Shown here: positions 36,554 through 44,570 of the stretch, piece after piece | Numbering within the stretch: the first letter of the stretch is position 1 | Layout of the letters: the number at the start of each line of letters is the position of its first letter | From: Microcaldota archaeon | GTDB taxonomy: Archaea; Micrarchaeota; Micrarchaeia; CABMEP01 | Direction of reading: 5' to 3' | Assembly: GCA_026413625.1 (NCBI GenBank) | Contig: JAOAKO010000005.1 | Span: forward strand, 1-44,570 | Length of the DNA stretch: 44,570 bases | Notes under the pieces: generated by a model | What the model was told of the DNA's origin: nothing | Database searches by the model: none | The model's input: only the letters and a program-made list of their open reading frames with translations | Made by a program: the position numbers and the translations under genes

Positions 36554-37483
36554 ATGAAAAGCGTTAATGTCATTGTTTTGGGAGACAACGAATTTGCAAA
36601 AGAACTTGGAAAAAAGGGGACGGTAACTGATTTCACGATTTACAACTACAAGGGGAGCGACATGCAGGGGGGAGAGCTTACTGCAACGTTCCTAGTCCCG
36701 ACCTCCTACCCGGACAAACTGCAGTCGCTTACCCACTGTTTGGCAATGGCTGATGCGGCAATTCTTGTTGTCAAAAAGCTGGATAGAGAATTGGGGGAGT
36801 TTATAATCGCTCTTGATTTGCTAGGAATAAATAAGGGACTGATTATATTTGACGAATATGTTGAAAAGGACAAATTCGTTAATATGGTAAGAGGAACTGT
36901 TCTTGAATCATTCATAATAGTAGATAAGTCGCCTGCCGAGGTATATCCAAGACTTGCAAAGATGGAAATTAAAAAACCGGAAATAGAGCATGTCGTAATA
37001 GATGCTGCTTTTGATGTAAAAAGCGTTGGAACTGTTGTGCTTGGAGTGGCAAGGGGAAGCGTGAACGTCCATGATGAATTTGGAATCTACCCGGGGGGCA
37101 AAAAAGTAACGGTCAGATCGATACAGGTGCACGACAAAGACGTAAAATCTGCAGAGACTGGAGAGAGAGTAGGCCTTGCTTTGAAGGGAGTAAGCGTGGA
37201 GGAAGTGGAAAGAGGCCATTTGTTTTCTAAGCAGGAAATAAAATCAGCAAAAGAAATAGAGGGAAGTTTCACTAAAAACAAATATTACACAGAAGAAATA
37301 AAGGAAAACAGCAAGGTATTCCTTGCTGCCCATTTGCAGTATAGACAAGTAGATGTCGTCTCTAATTCAGAAGGAAAAATAAGATTGAAATCTGAAAAAG
37401 AAATCGCATTGATTCCTGGGAATGAATATCTTATTCTCAAGCCTGAGGCAAAGGTGAGAATAGTAGGAAAAATTAAAATTTAA
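36554..37483 (+). CDS. EF-Tu/SelB-like protein with degenerate GTPase domain
   Basis: C-terminal EF-Tu domain 2/3-like segments (VKSVGTVVLGVARGSVNVHDEFGIYPGGKKVTVRSIQVHDKDVKSAETGERVGLALKG); no P-loop, DxPG or NKxD. Confidence 0.75.
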   Translation: MKSVNVIVLGDNEFAKELGKKGTVTDFTIYNYKGSDMQGGELTATFLVPTSYPDKLQSLTHCLAMADAAILVVKKLDRELGEFIIALDLLGINKGLIIFDEYVEKDKFVNMVRGTVLESFIIVDKSPAEVYPRLAKMEIKKPEIEHVVIDAAFDVKSVGTVVLGVARGSVNVHDEFGIYPGGKKVTVRSIQVHDKDVKSAETGERVGLALKGVSVEEVERGHLFSKQEIKSAKEIEGSFTKNKYYTEEIKENSKVFLAAHLQYRQVDVVSNSEGKIRLKSEKEIALIPGNEYLILKPEAKVRIVGKIKI

Positions 37484-37567
37484 TTTCTGATTTTAGCCAC
37501 CTCCTTGACTTAAACGATAGATATAAATATCAAAATATCGTATAGTTTAATGTCTTTGGTGGATTCA

Positions 37568-38710
37568 ATGGCGGTTTATCGTAGGAAAAAAAGAAAAGTA
37601 AAAGCCTCGAAGCAAGAAACAAATCCTAAATTCAAAGAAATGATAAAAGTCGAAACTAAGATAATAGATCCGCGAAAGCTCCGTTCTCATGAATACAGGC
37701 AATTCATATCTGAAGTAGGGGACATGATCAACAAGGGAGAAGTCATTGTTTTTCCAACGGAAACGGTTTATGGATTGGGCGCGAATGCGTTTGATTCTAG
37801 AGCTGTTTCAAAAATATTTGAGATCAAAAACAGGCCCAAAGACAACCCTTTGATTGTTCACATTTCTTCCAAAGACATGCTTAGCTACCTGGCAAGAGAA
37901 ATAAATAGCGATGCTGAAAAACTCGCAGAAAAATTCTGGCCCGGACCGTTAACTTTAATATTAAAGAAAAATCCGATAATGCCGGACGTCACCACTGCCG
38001 GATTGGACACTGTTGCAATAAGAATGCCAAACAATTCGATTGCGCTAGACATAATAAAGGTAAGCAGTGTTCCAATTGCGGCCCCCTCCGCGAACATATC
38101 TGGCAGACCAAGCTCTACTACTGCGATGGACGCTTTCTCAGACTTAAACGGGAAAGTACCTCTTATAATAGATGGCGGACAATGCAAAATAGGAATAGAA
38201 TCGACTGTTATCAACATGACAACCGAACCGTATACAATAGTAAGGGAAGGATATATAACAAAAGAAGAAATAGAAGAAACCTTAGAAAAGAAGATAAACG
38301 AATGCAAAGAAAAAAGTTGCGAAAAACCGATATCGCCAGGTATGAAATATAAGCATTATTCCCCGAATGCGGAGGTACTTTTGGCTAGGCGAAAGGACGG
38401 CAGGATGAAAACAATAATAAACATTGTATTTGAGGCGGAGAAAATCGCAAGCCAAGGAAAAAAAATAGAGCTAGTTTTTTCGGAACAGATACCTGAAAAA
38501 ATGAAAAAAGAGTTTGAAAAATTAGGTACGATTGTCGAATTTAAGAACAACATTGAAATGGCGCATTCATTTTTCAAAGTTCTTAGGAATGCAGATAAAA
38601 AAGGAATTGACGTAATAATAATCGAGGGAGTTTATGAGATTGGAATAGGTAGGGCGATAATGGAAAGAATAGAAAAGGCTGCCGATGGAGAGATAAACGG
38701 AATTTTTTAA
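37568..38710 (+). CDS. sua5: Threonylcarbamoyl-AMP synthase, Sua5-type (YrdC + Sua5 domain)
   Basis: VIVFPTETVYGLGANAFD, KNRPKDNPLIVHI, SANISGRPSST, SPGMKYKHYSPNAEV. Confidence 0.94.
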   Translation: MAVYRRKKRKVKASKQETNPKFKEMIKVETKIIDPRKLRSHEYRQFISEVGDMINKGEVIVFPTETVYGLGANAFDSRAVSKIFEIKNRPKDNPLIVHISSKDMLSYLAREINSDAEKLAEKFWPGPLTLILKKNPIMPDVTTAGLDTVAIRMPNNSIALDIIKVSSVPIAAPSANISGRPSSTTAMDAFSDLNGKVPLIIDGGQCKIGIESTVINMTTEPYTIVREGYITKEEIEETLEKKINECKEKSCEKPISPGMKYKHYSPNAEVLLARRKDGRMKTIINIVFEAEKIASQGKKIELVFSEQIPEKMKKEFEKLGTIVEFKNNIEMAHSFFKVLRNADKKGIDVIIIEGVYEIGIGRAIMERIEKAADGEINGIF

Positions 38711-38740
38711 TCGACCTTTTACTTTCTGTTCCAATTAAAC

Positions 38741-39028
38741 TCAATGCAATTTATTTGATTCAATCCTAATTTGTTTTCCAGTTGTTATTGCAAGAGCGAT
38801 CTTTTTCCTTGCAGAAGAAAGCAAGCGATTGAAAGTAGGCTGTGAAATCCACATTCTATTTGCTGCCTGCTTTTGAGTGAGGCCGTTCAATTCTCCAAGG
38901 CGTAAAGCCTCAAACTCATCGAGAGTCAAAACCACTTCGTCTAAATGCGTAATTTTGCTTCCAAACGGCTTGAAAATTCTTGCTTTAGGAATGGAACCGA
39001 TTTTTCTATATTTTATTTTTTTCGGCAT
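38741..39028 (-). CDS. DUF134/UPF0251-type HTH protein
   Basis: RKIGSIPKARIFKPFG...EVVLTLDEFEALRLGELNGLTQKQAANRMWISQPTFNRLLSSARKKIA. Confidence 0.85.
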   Translation of the reverse strand: MPKKIKYRKIGSIPKARIFKPFGSKITHLDEVVLTLDEFEALRLGELNGLTQKQAANRMWISQPTFNRLLSSARKKIALAITTGKQIRIESNKLH

Positions 39029-39086
39029 AATCCTCACAGAGTATATATTTTAGCATTTTAATGACGGGCACAATATTTGAGTTTTA

Positions 39087-39102
39087 ATGAATTATAATTC
39101 AT
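39087..39102. promoter_or_regulatory. 16-bp palindrome ATGAATTATAATTCAT
   Basis: Shares GAATTATAATTC core with 39130-39145, 43 bp away. Confidence 0.5.
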
Positions 39103-39129
39103 AATTTTTTTCAAATATATCGATATAAT

Positions 39130-39145
39130 TTGAATTATAATTCAA
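39130..39145. promoter_or_regulatory. 16-bp palindrome TTGAATTATAATTCAA
   Basis: Second copy of GAATTATAATTC in the DUF134/ftsZ spacer. Confidence 0.5.
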
Positions 39146-39330
39146 TATTTTTAAAACTTTCACTTTTACTTTTGAGCCGGCAAAAAAACAAAAATTTTCC
39201 AAATCCACAAAAATGTGTCATTTTCTCTGTGTAAAATCGAAAAATTTCTAGAAAATTCACGTCGGAGGAAAAAGAAAAAAAGAAACCTATTTAAATATTA
39301 TATATTAATAGCAATATTGAGGCGATTGTA

Positions 39331-40392
39331 ATGGAAAGCTTAATCAAATCTGTTACAGGACACACTGAGGCTGAGTCAAATCTTGGTCCAGTCGAAAGAA
39401 TTAAGATCGCAGTCGTGGGCTGCGGTGGTGGAGGAAACAATACCCTTCAGAGACTTCTCAAATACGGTGTCAAGGGTGCAGACTTGATTGCAGTAAACAC
39501 TGACAATCAGCACTTGCTGACATTGGACGAGAGAATTCAGAAGATTCTTGTTGGTAAATCAATAACAAGAGGTCTGGGTGCTGGAGGATATGTTGACGTA
39601 GGAAGAAAGGCTGCAGAAATAGACAAGCCTTTAATAGAGAGAGCACTTAAGGATGCACAACTCGTATTCATATGTGCAGGTATGGGAGGAGGTACAGGTA
39701 CCGGAACTGCTCCTGTCGTTGCAGAGATTGCAAAGGAACAGGGCGCAATAGTGGTAGCAATGGTTACCTACCCATTCGCACTTGAAAAGGCAAGAAGATC
39801 AAAGGCAGACGAAGGTATCCAGGCGCTAAGGAAACACGCAGACAGTGTCATTATAATTGACAACAACAGACTGGTTCAGCTCGTGCCAAACCTTCCAATG
39901 AACGAGGCGTTCGGTGTCGCAGATGAGATTCTCGCAAGAGCAATCGGTGGTCTTGTCTGGACAATCACACAACCTTCATTAATCAACATCGACTTTGCAG
40001 ATGTAAGAGCAATCATGTCTGCAGGAGACGTTGGTTTCATTGCAGTAGGCGAAGGAAGAGGAACAAACAAGGTTCAGGCTGCAGCTGAAGGAGTTCTTAA
40101 GAACAGACTGCTTGATGTTGACTTTGAAGGCGCAAAGGGCGCTTTGATCCACATCTCTGGTGGAAACGACCTAACACTCGGAGACGCGATCAAGGCAGGA
40201 GAAATCATAACTGAAAGAATGGATTCAACAGCAAGCGTCAAGTGGGGCGCAAGACTCATACCGGGATATGACGGCAAGATAGAAATCGTTGCAATCGTAA
40301 CCGGAGTCAAGGGAGCAAGCGTAGTTGGAGTCCCGCTTGAGGAACAAAAGGCTGAATCACCAGTATACGGTGACATTGAGATAATTGGTTAA
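39331..40392 (+). CDS. ftsZ: FtsZ paralog A
   Basis: [40 protein letters not shown]. Confidence 0.96.
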   Translation: MESLIKSVTGHTEAESNLGPVERIKIAVVGCGGGGNNTLQRLLKYGVKGADLIAVNTDNQHLLTLDERIQKILVGKSITRGLGAGGYVDVGRKAAEIDKPLIERALKDAQLVFICAGMGGGTGTGTAPVVAEIAKEQGAIVVAMVTYPFALEKARRSKADEGIQALRKHADSVIIIDNNRLVQLVPNLPMNEAFGVADEILARAIGGLVWTITQPSLINIDFADVRAIMSAGDVGFIAVGEGRGTNKVQAAAEGVLKNRLLDVDFEGAKGALIHISGGNDLTLGDAIKAGEIITERMDSTASVKWGARLIPGYDGKIEIVAIVTGVKGASVVGVPLEEQKAESPVYGDIEIIG

Positions 40393-40401
40393 TTTGATTA
40401 G

Positions 40402-40420
40402 CTGGCTGCTTTGCAGCCAG
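40402..40420. other. Intercistronic perfect hairpin CTGGCTGC-TTT-GCAGCCAG
   Basis: 8-bp GC-rich stem between the two ftsZ genes. Confidence 0.6.
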
Positions 40421-40451
40421 TCCAGTTTAATTATTAGCTGGAAAATTATAT

Positions 40452-41546
40452 TTGAGGCAGGGTGTTAAAATGGAAAGTTTCCTGAGTTCGTTTACATCTG
40501 GAACCACAGTTAAGGCGGCCAAGGCACCGGAGAAGGATTACCTTGGATCTGACAAGATCAGAATCTCTGTAGTAGGAGTTGGTGGAGGAGGATGCAACAG
40601 CATCACAAGAATAATGAGATCTGGAATAAAGACAGCAGACACAATAGCGATTAACACCGATGTAAACCACCTAAAGATAACAGAGGCCCACAAGAGATTG
40701 TTAATCGGTCAGTCGATAACGAGAGGTCTTGGTGCCGGAGGATATCCAGAGGTTGCAAGAAAGGCTGCCGAGGCATCAAAGGACAAATTAGCAGAGGCAT
40801 TAAGCGGAGCAGATTTAGTATTTCTTACAGCAGGTATGGGAGGGGGTACAGGTACAGGTGCTGCACCAGTGGTTGCAGAAGTTGCTAAGAGAGAGGGCGC
40901 GATAGTAGTCGGTATGGTCACATACCCGTTCTCTCTTGAGAGAGCAAGAACAGAAAAGGCAAGATGGGGATTGGAAGAATTAAGAAAGGCATGCGACACT
41001 GTGGTTGTAATAGACAACAACAGATTGGTCCAATACGTGCCAAACCTTCCAATGAACGAGGCGTTCAACGTAGCAGATGAGATTCTTGCAAGAGCAATAA
41101 AGGGAATCTCTGACACAATTATGACCCCATCATTAATTAACATCGACTTTGCGGACATAAGAGCAATCATGGGCAACGGTGGAGTTGCAATGCTCTCCGT
41201 TGGAGAAGGAAAGGGAACGAACAAGGTTGAAGACGCAATAAAGAGCACGCTCGAACACCCGTTGCTTGATGTCAGCTACGAAGGTGCAAAGGGAGCTCTC
41301 ATTCACATTGCAGGTGGAGCGAACCTTACGCTTGGTGAGGCAACCAAGATCGGTGAGGGAATAACTGCAGCGTTTGACAACAATGCAAACGTCATCTGGG
41401 GAGCAAGACTCATGCCAGAGCTTGGCGACAAGGTTGTTGTAACTGCAATCATGACTGGAGTTACATCCACATCATTGCTTGGCAACCTTGAGCCACAGAA
41501 ACAGGAACACAAGGCATATGAAATGATAGAAGAAGTGGTTTGGTAA
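40452..41546 (+). CDS. ftsZ: FtsZ paralog B
   Basis: [41 protein letters not shown]. Confidence 0.96.
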   Translation: MRQGVKMESFLSSFTSGTTVKAAKAPEKDYLGSDKIRISVVGVGGGGCNSITRIMRSGIKTADTIAINTDVNHLKITEAHKRLLIGQSITRGLGAGGYPEVARKAAEASKDKLAEALSGADLVFLTAGMGGGTGTGAAPVVAEVAKREGAIVVGMVTYPFSLERARTEKARWGLEELRKACDTVVVIDNNRLVQYVPNLPMNEAFNVADEILARAIKGISDTIMTPSLINIDFADIRAIMGNGGVAMLSVGEGKGTNKVEDAIKSTLEHPLLDVSYEGAKGALIHIAGGANLTLGEATKIGEGITAAFDNNANVIWGARLMPELGDKVVVTAIMTGVTSTSLLGNLEPQKQEHKAYEMIEEVVW

Positions 41547-41668
41547 CCGCTTATCTGTCATTACAATCGCCTTAATTTTTTCTTTTTATTTTCTTTTGTT
41601 TTCCGCTCTTTTTATTTTATTTGCTGAAATATAGATATATTTTAATTCTTTTAGAGCCAAAATAGCAT

Positions 41669-42550
41669 ATGACAGAACCAAAAGAATCGAAAGTTGAAAA
41701 GAGAAAAGAGCAGCTGATTAAGCTGCACAAAAGCAATATATTACTCATACTTTTCGCTGTTTTCTTTGTCCTATATTTATTGACGAAATCGGTTTTAATG
41801 GCGTTCTTATCTGGACTGACGTTAATTTCTTTATTTATTCTCGACATATATGTAAGTGCTGCGCAGACAAGCTGGAAACAGGAATTGATTGAGGTAGGAA
41901 AGGCTGCGCTGGTTGCGATAATAGTGTGGTACTTGGTTTCATTCCTTCTTGGAACTTCCGTCCCAATCAGCGGAGTTGTTTCCTGTTCTCTGCTTCCTTC
42001 ATATGAAAGGGGGGATTTCGTCATTGTTCAAGGGATAAAGCCGCAGGATATAAACGCTCCGACAATTGAAATCACTCGGAGCGAACTGGACGAAGTCATG
42101 AAATCAAAGGTTCTCTGCGGCCCAACTCAAAATGGAACAGTAAACTATTCATGTCAATCGATGTGCCCAAGGATCTCTTCTAAGACAAAAGAACTGATCG
42201 GTTACTCGCCAGAATGCGTCAGAAAAATAATTGTAAAGGGACAGGAAATTAAAGAGAACCTCGGGAACGACGTTGTTGTTTATGCTGCACATATAAATGG
42301 AACTTACATAAATATGGATATCGTGCATAGGGTATTTGCAAAACTGAAGGTTGATGGCAAATACTATCTTCTCATGAAAGGAGACAATAATAACTACATG
42401 GACATTTCGTATTTTGATATTGTAAGTGAGCAGGACATCAAAGGAAAAGTGATATTTAGAATTCCAATATTAGGATATATAAAGCTCGTAATAAGCGGAC
42501 CTGCATATTACGGGGAACCGGAAGGATGCGACACTATTTTGCTTCATTGA
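41669..42550 (+). CDS. Signal peptidase I (S26 family)
   Basis: VVSCSLLPSYERGDFVIVQG, DIVHRVFAK, LMKGDNNNYMD; N-terminal TMs. Confidence 0.87.
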   Translation: MTEPKESKVEKRKEQLIKLHKSNILLILFAVFFVLYLLTKSVLMAFLSGLTLISLFILDIYVSAAQTSWKQELIEVGKAALVAIIVWYLVSFLLGTSVPISGVVSCSLLPSYERGDFVIVQGIKPQDINAPTIEITRSELDEVMKSKVLCGPTQNGTVNYSCQSMCPRISSKTKELIGYSPECVRKIIVKGQEIKENLGNDVVVYAAHINGTYINMDIVHRVFAKLKVDGKYYLLMKGDNNNYMDISYFDIVSEQDIKGKVIFRIPILGYIKLVISGPAYYGEPEGCDTILLH

Positions 42551-43782
42551 TTAACTTCTGCTTTTAGAAGAATAAAAGAAATCAGAGCGGCAAATCCTGA
42601 AATAAAGAACGACAGCAAGGGCGATATGTCCCATAAGAAACCGAAAACAAGGCCTGAAGCGATTATCATGACACCTGTAACGGTCTGATATGCCCCAAAC
42701 GCACCGCCCATTTCCTTCTTTTTAACAAGGAAAGAAATATATGATTTAGACTCCACCTCAAACATTCCCATTCCTATGCTATATAATATCAGCGCAAATC
42801 CGAAAATCATAAATGATAGCATATTATCTGACTTTTGGAATTCGAAAAGCTGGACGAAAAATACTAGCAAGAAGGAAATCGCTACAAGAAGCAGAGAGAA
42901 CCTTATTCCCTGCTCCTTAGTAATCTTCAAATTGAATTTTTGTGAAATAAAATTCAATATCGAAGTGCCTATTAAGTAAAAGATTGAGTAGATCAGACTG
43001 AGGGTGATTACACCTGAAAGAACTAAACCCACTTTACTTGCTTGCAAGTAAATAAATGCTATGGGAGGTGCGAATAGAAAGAACGGAGCAAGTGAAAATA
43101 ATAACCTCTTAAATCTGTCCCCGTATTCTAAAGAAAAAGATTGGCCTATCGACTTATGATTTCGCTCTGGTTTTCTAAGTTCAACATCTTTAACAAAGAT
43201 TAATATTACGATTACACCAAGCAAACCCGGAATAAGGGATATGATAAAAAGATTCCTTACTGTGTTTTCAAAATCAACAGTTAATGCTGCAACAAATAAA
43301 AGTGCGATTAATGGACCGAGTATCGCCCCTAGCGTGTCAAGCATTCTGTGGAGGGCAAAACCGGCTCTTCTTTCTTCTATTGTTTTTCCTACGGAAGAAG
43401 CAAGAAGCGCATCTCTCGGCGCGTCCCGTATTGCCTTGCCTGTCCTTTCAATTGTTCTCGCGGCAAGAAATTCTGGCCATGTTGCAGTAAATGCAAATGC
43501 GCCTTTCATTAGAGAAGAAAGCAAATAACCCACAGCAATTACAGGCTTTCTCTTTCCTATTTTATCTGAATACCATCCAAATAAAAATGACAGAAGGCGC
43601 TCTGCAGCCTTTGCTATTCCTTCTATCAATCCTATTATGAAACCGCTTGCGCCAAGAACGTTTGCCAAAAACAAAGGCATAACTGCTGCGATCATCTCAG
43701 AAGAAGCATCTGTAAGCATGCTTACGATGCCTAGCCAAAGCACGTTACTTTTTTTATCTTTTCCATTTTTTGCTTGCTTCAT
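42544..43782 (-). CDS. MFS transporter
   Basis: 412 aa, about 12 TM; GWYSDKIGKRKPVIAVGY motif A-like and GKAIRDAPRDALLA. Confidence 0.92.
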   Translation of the reverse strand: MKQAKNGKDKKSNVLWLGIVSMLTDASSEMIAAVMPLFLANVLGASGFIIGLIEGIAKAAERLLSFLFGWYSDKIGKRKPVIAVGYLLSSLMKGAFAFTATWPEFLAARTIERTGKAIRDAPRDALLASSVGKTIEERRAGFALHRMLDTLGAILGPLIALLFVAALTVDFENTVRNLFIISLIPGLLGVIVILIFVKDVELRKPERNHKSIGQSFSLEYGDRFKRLLFSLAPFFLFAPPIAFIYLQASKVGLVLSGVITLSLIYSIFYLIGTSILNFISQKFNLKITKEQGIRFSLLLVAISFLLVFFVQLFEFQKSDNMLSFMIFGFALILYSIGMGMFEVESKSYISFLVKKKEMGGAFGAYQTVTGVMIIASGLVFGFLWDISPLLSFFISGFAALISFILLKAEVNQ

Positions 43783-43879
43783 ATTTTATCTTCTCAGCCA
43801 AGTAAGAATAAAATGCAAGTAAGAAAGCTAATTCGATAAATTATTTCTTAATTATGAAAAAATGAAAAAAAGAAAAAAA

Positions 43880-44242
43880 TTACGCCTCTTTTGCCACTTC
43901 AAAGATTTCCCTTAAGCAGACTACTGCAAGGCCCGGAGCGACAAAGAAGACCATATTCTGAGTTATTGATATGAGCGCAACGCTGACGTCTCCAAGCTGC
44001 AATGCCCTCATCAGGGATTCGAACATTCCTGCCGCAATCAGGAATCCTATGTTTGCCAATACATATCTGTCAAGCTCTTTGTCAGTCACATTTGCCAGCC
44101 CTACAATTATACCTAGCATTCCTAAGACTGCAAGATTTACATTTAATCCCCCTAAACCCTTAGGGAATAATCCAAGTAAAACAGCTGCAATTATGCCAAG
44201 GACAAAGGCCCATGGTCCTATTCCCTGCAATGTTTCTCTCAT
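43880..44242 (-). CDS. Small multi-TM membrane protein
   Basis: 120 aa with several hydrophobic helices. Confidence 0.7.
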   Translation of the reverse strand: MRETLQGIGPWAFVLGIIAAVLLGLFPKGLGGLNVNLAVLGMLGIIVGLANVTDKELDRYVLANIGFLIAAGMFESLMRALQLGDVSVALISITQNMVFFVAPGLAVVCLREIFEVAKEA

Positions 44243-44255
44243 TTAATTCACCCCA

Positions 44256-44570
44256 TTAATATTTTTTGAATAAGCTGTATTGCTTGAGTTCTGATCTCTT
44301 TGTAAGATAGAACTCGGCAAGTATGAATATTGTTATCAGGATTGCTGCAATTACTCTTATATTGTGTGTTGATTCTGAGAAAACTATCTCTTCAGGAGTC
44401 GGAAGGTATGGAATTCCTGTATGCATCAGTCCAATTGCATATGACTGTGAGCTGTAGGAATATAGTTTCTTGCTTACTGTGTAGGTCACTGTCTTTGTCT
44501 CTCCAATAGCGGCCGATCCCAAGTTGAATTGAATAACCGGATCCTCATTCAGGATTGTGAAGTTGGAGGT
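44256..44570 (-). CDS. Surface protein with C-terminal TM anchor, partial (N-terminus beyond right window edge)
   Basis: Frame stays open to the window edge (TSNFTILNEDPVIQFNLGSAAIGETKTVTYTVSKKL...), C-terminal IRVIAAILITIFILAEFYL. Confidence 0.7.
   Translation of the reverse strand, partial: TSNFTILNEDPVIQFNLGSAAIGETKTVTYTVSKKLYSYSSQSYAIGLMHTGIPYLPTPEEIVFSESTHNIRVIAAILITIFILAEFYLTKRSELKQYSLFKKY

Noticed and set aside
40709-41248. 179-aa minus-strand ORF antisense to ftsZ
   Set aside because: Fully antisense to a strongly conserved gene; arises from codon bias.
41547-41668. Possible ncRNA downstream of the second ftsZ
   Set aside because: Sequence is mostly T-rich termination-like tract plus promoter of the signal peptidase gene; no stable structure or box motifs seen.

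Overview
This 44.6 kb AT-rich window is archaeal, with a gene set compatible with a DPANN-like genome (taxonomic placement is inference). Core archaeal genes include aMBF1, FEN1, archaeal SAM synthetase, fibrillarin, Kae1 and Bud32, a Sua5-type protein, TyrRS, tandem FtsZ paralogs and an archaeal-type signal peptidase. There are four tRNA genes (Asp, intron-containing Tyr, intron-containing Arg-CCT, and His). No rRNA, CRISPR array or transposase was recognised. Main second-look items: (1) a NifS/IscS-like protein whose PLP-binding Lys is replaced by His (DAHHCYGPKG), in a same-strand gene string with an E1-like protein, an endonuclease IV-like protein and a class II-type RNR; (2) two microproteins missing from the ORF track, one resembling ribosomal protein eL41; (3) a C/D-box sRNA candidate with two exact 12-nt guide spacers between the NptA-like gene and kae1; (4) a DisA_N/DAC-type diadenylate cyclase between kae1 and bud32; (5) a 19-bp motif shared by the fibrillarin and diadenylate cyclase promoters; (6) an mTERF-like four-repeat protein; (7) a Cys-rich HTH regulator next to iscS-iscU with an operator-like inverted repeat; (8) a translation-factor-like protein with no recognisable GTPase motifs; (9) two 16-bp palindromes upstream of tandem ftsZ genes; (10) a TPR-AAA+ protein with a C-terminal membrane anchor. 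All calls come from reading sequence and motifs; no database search was run.
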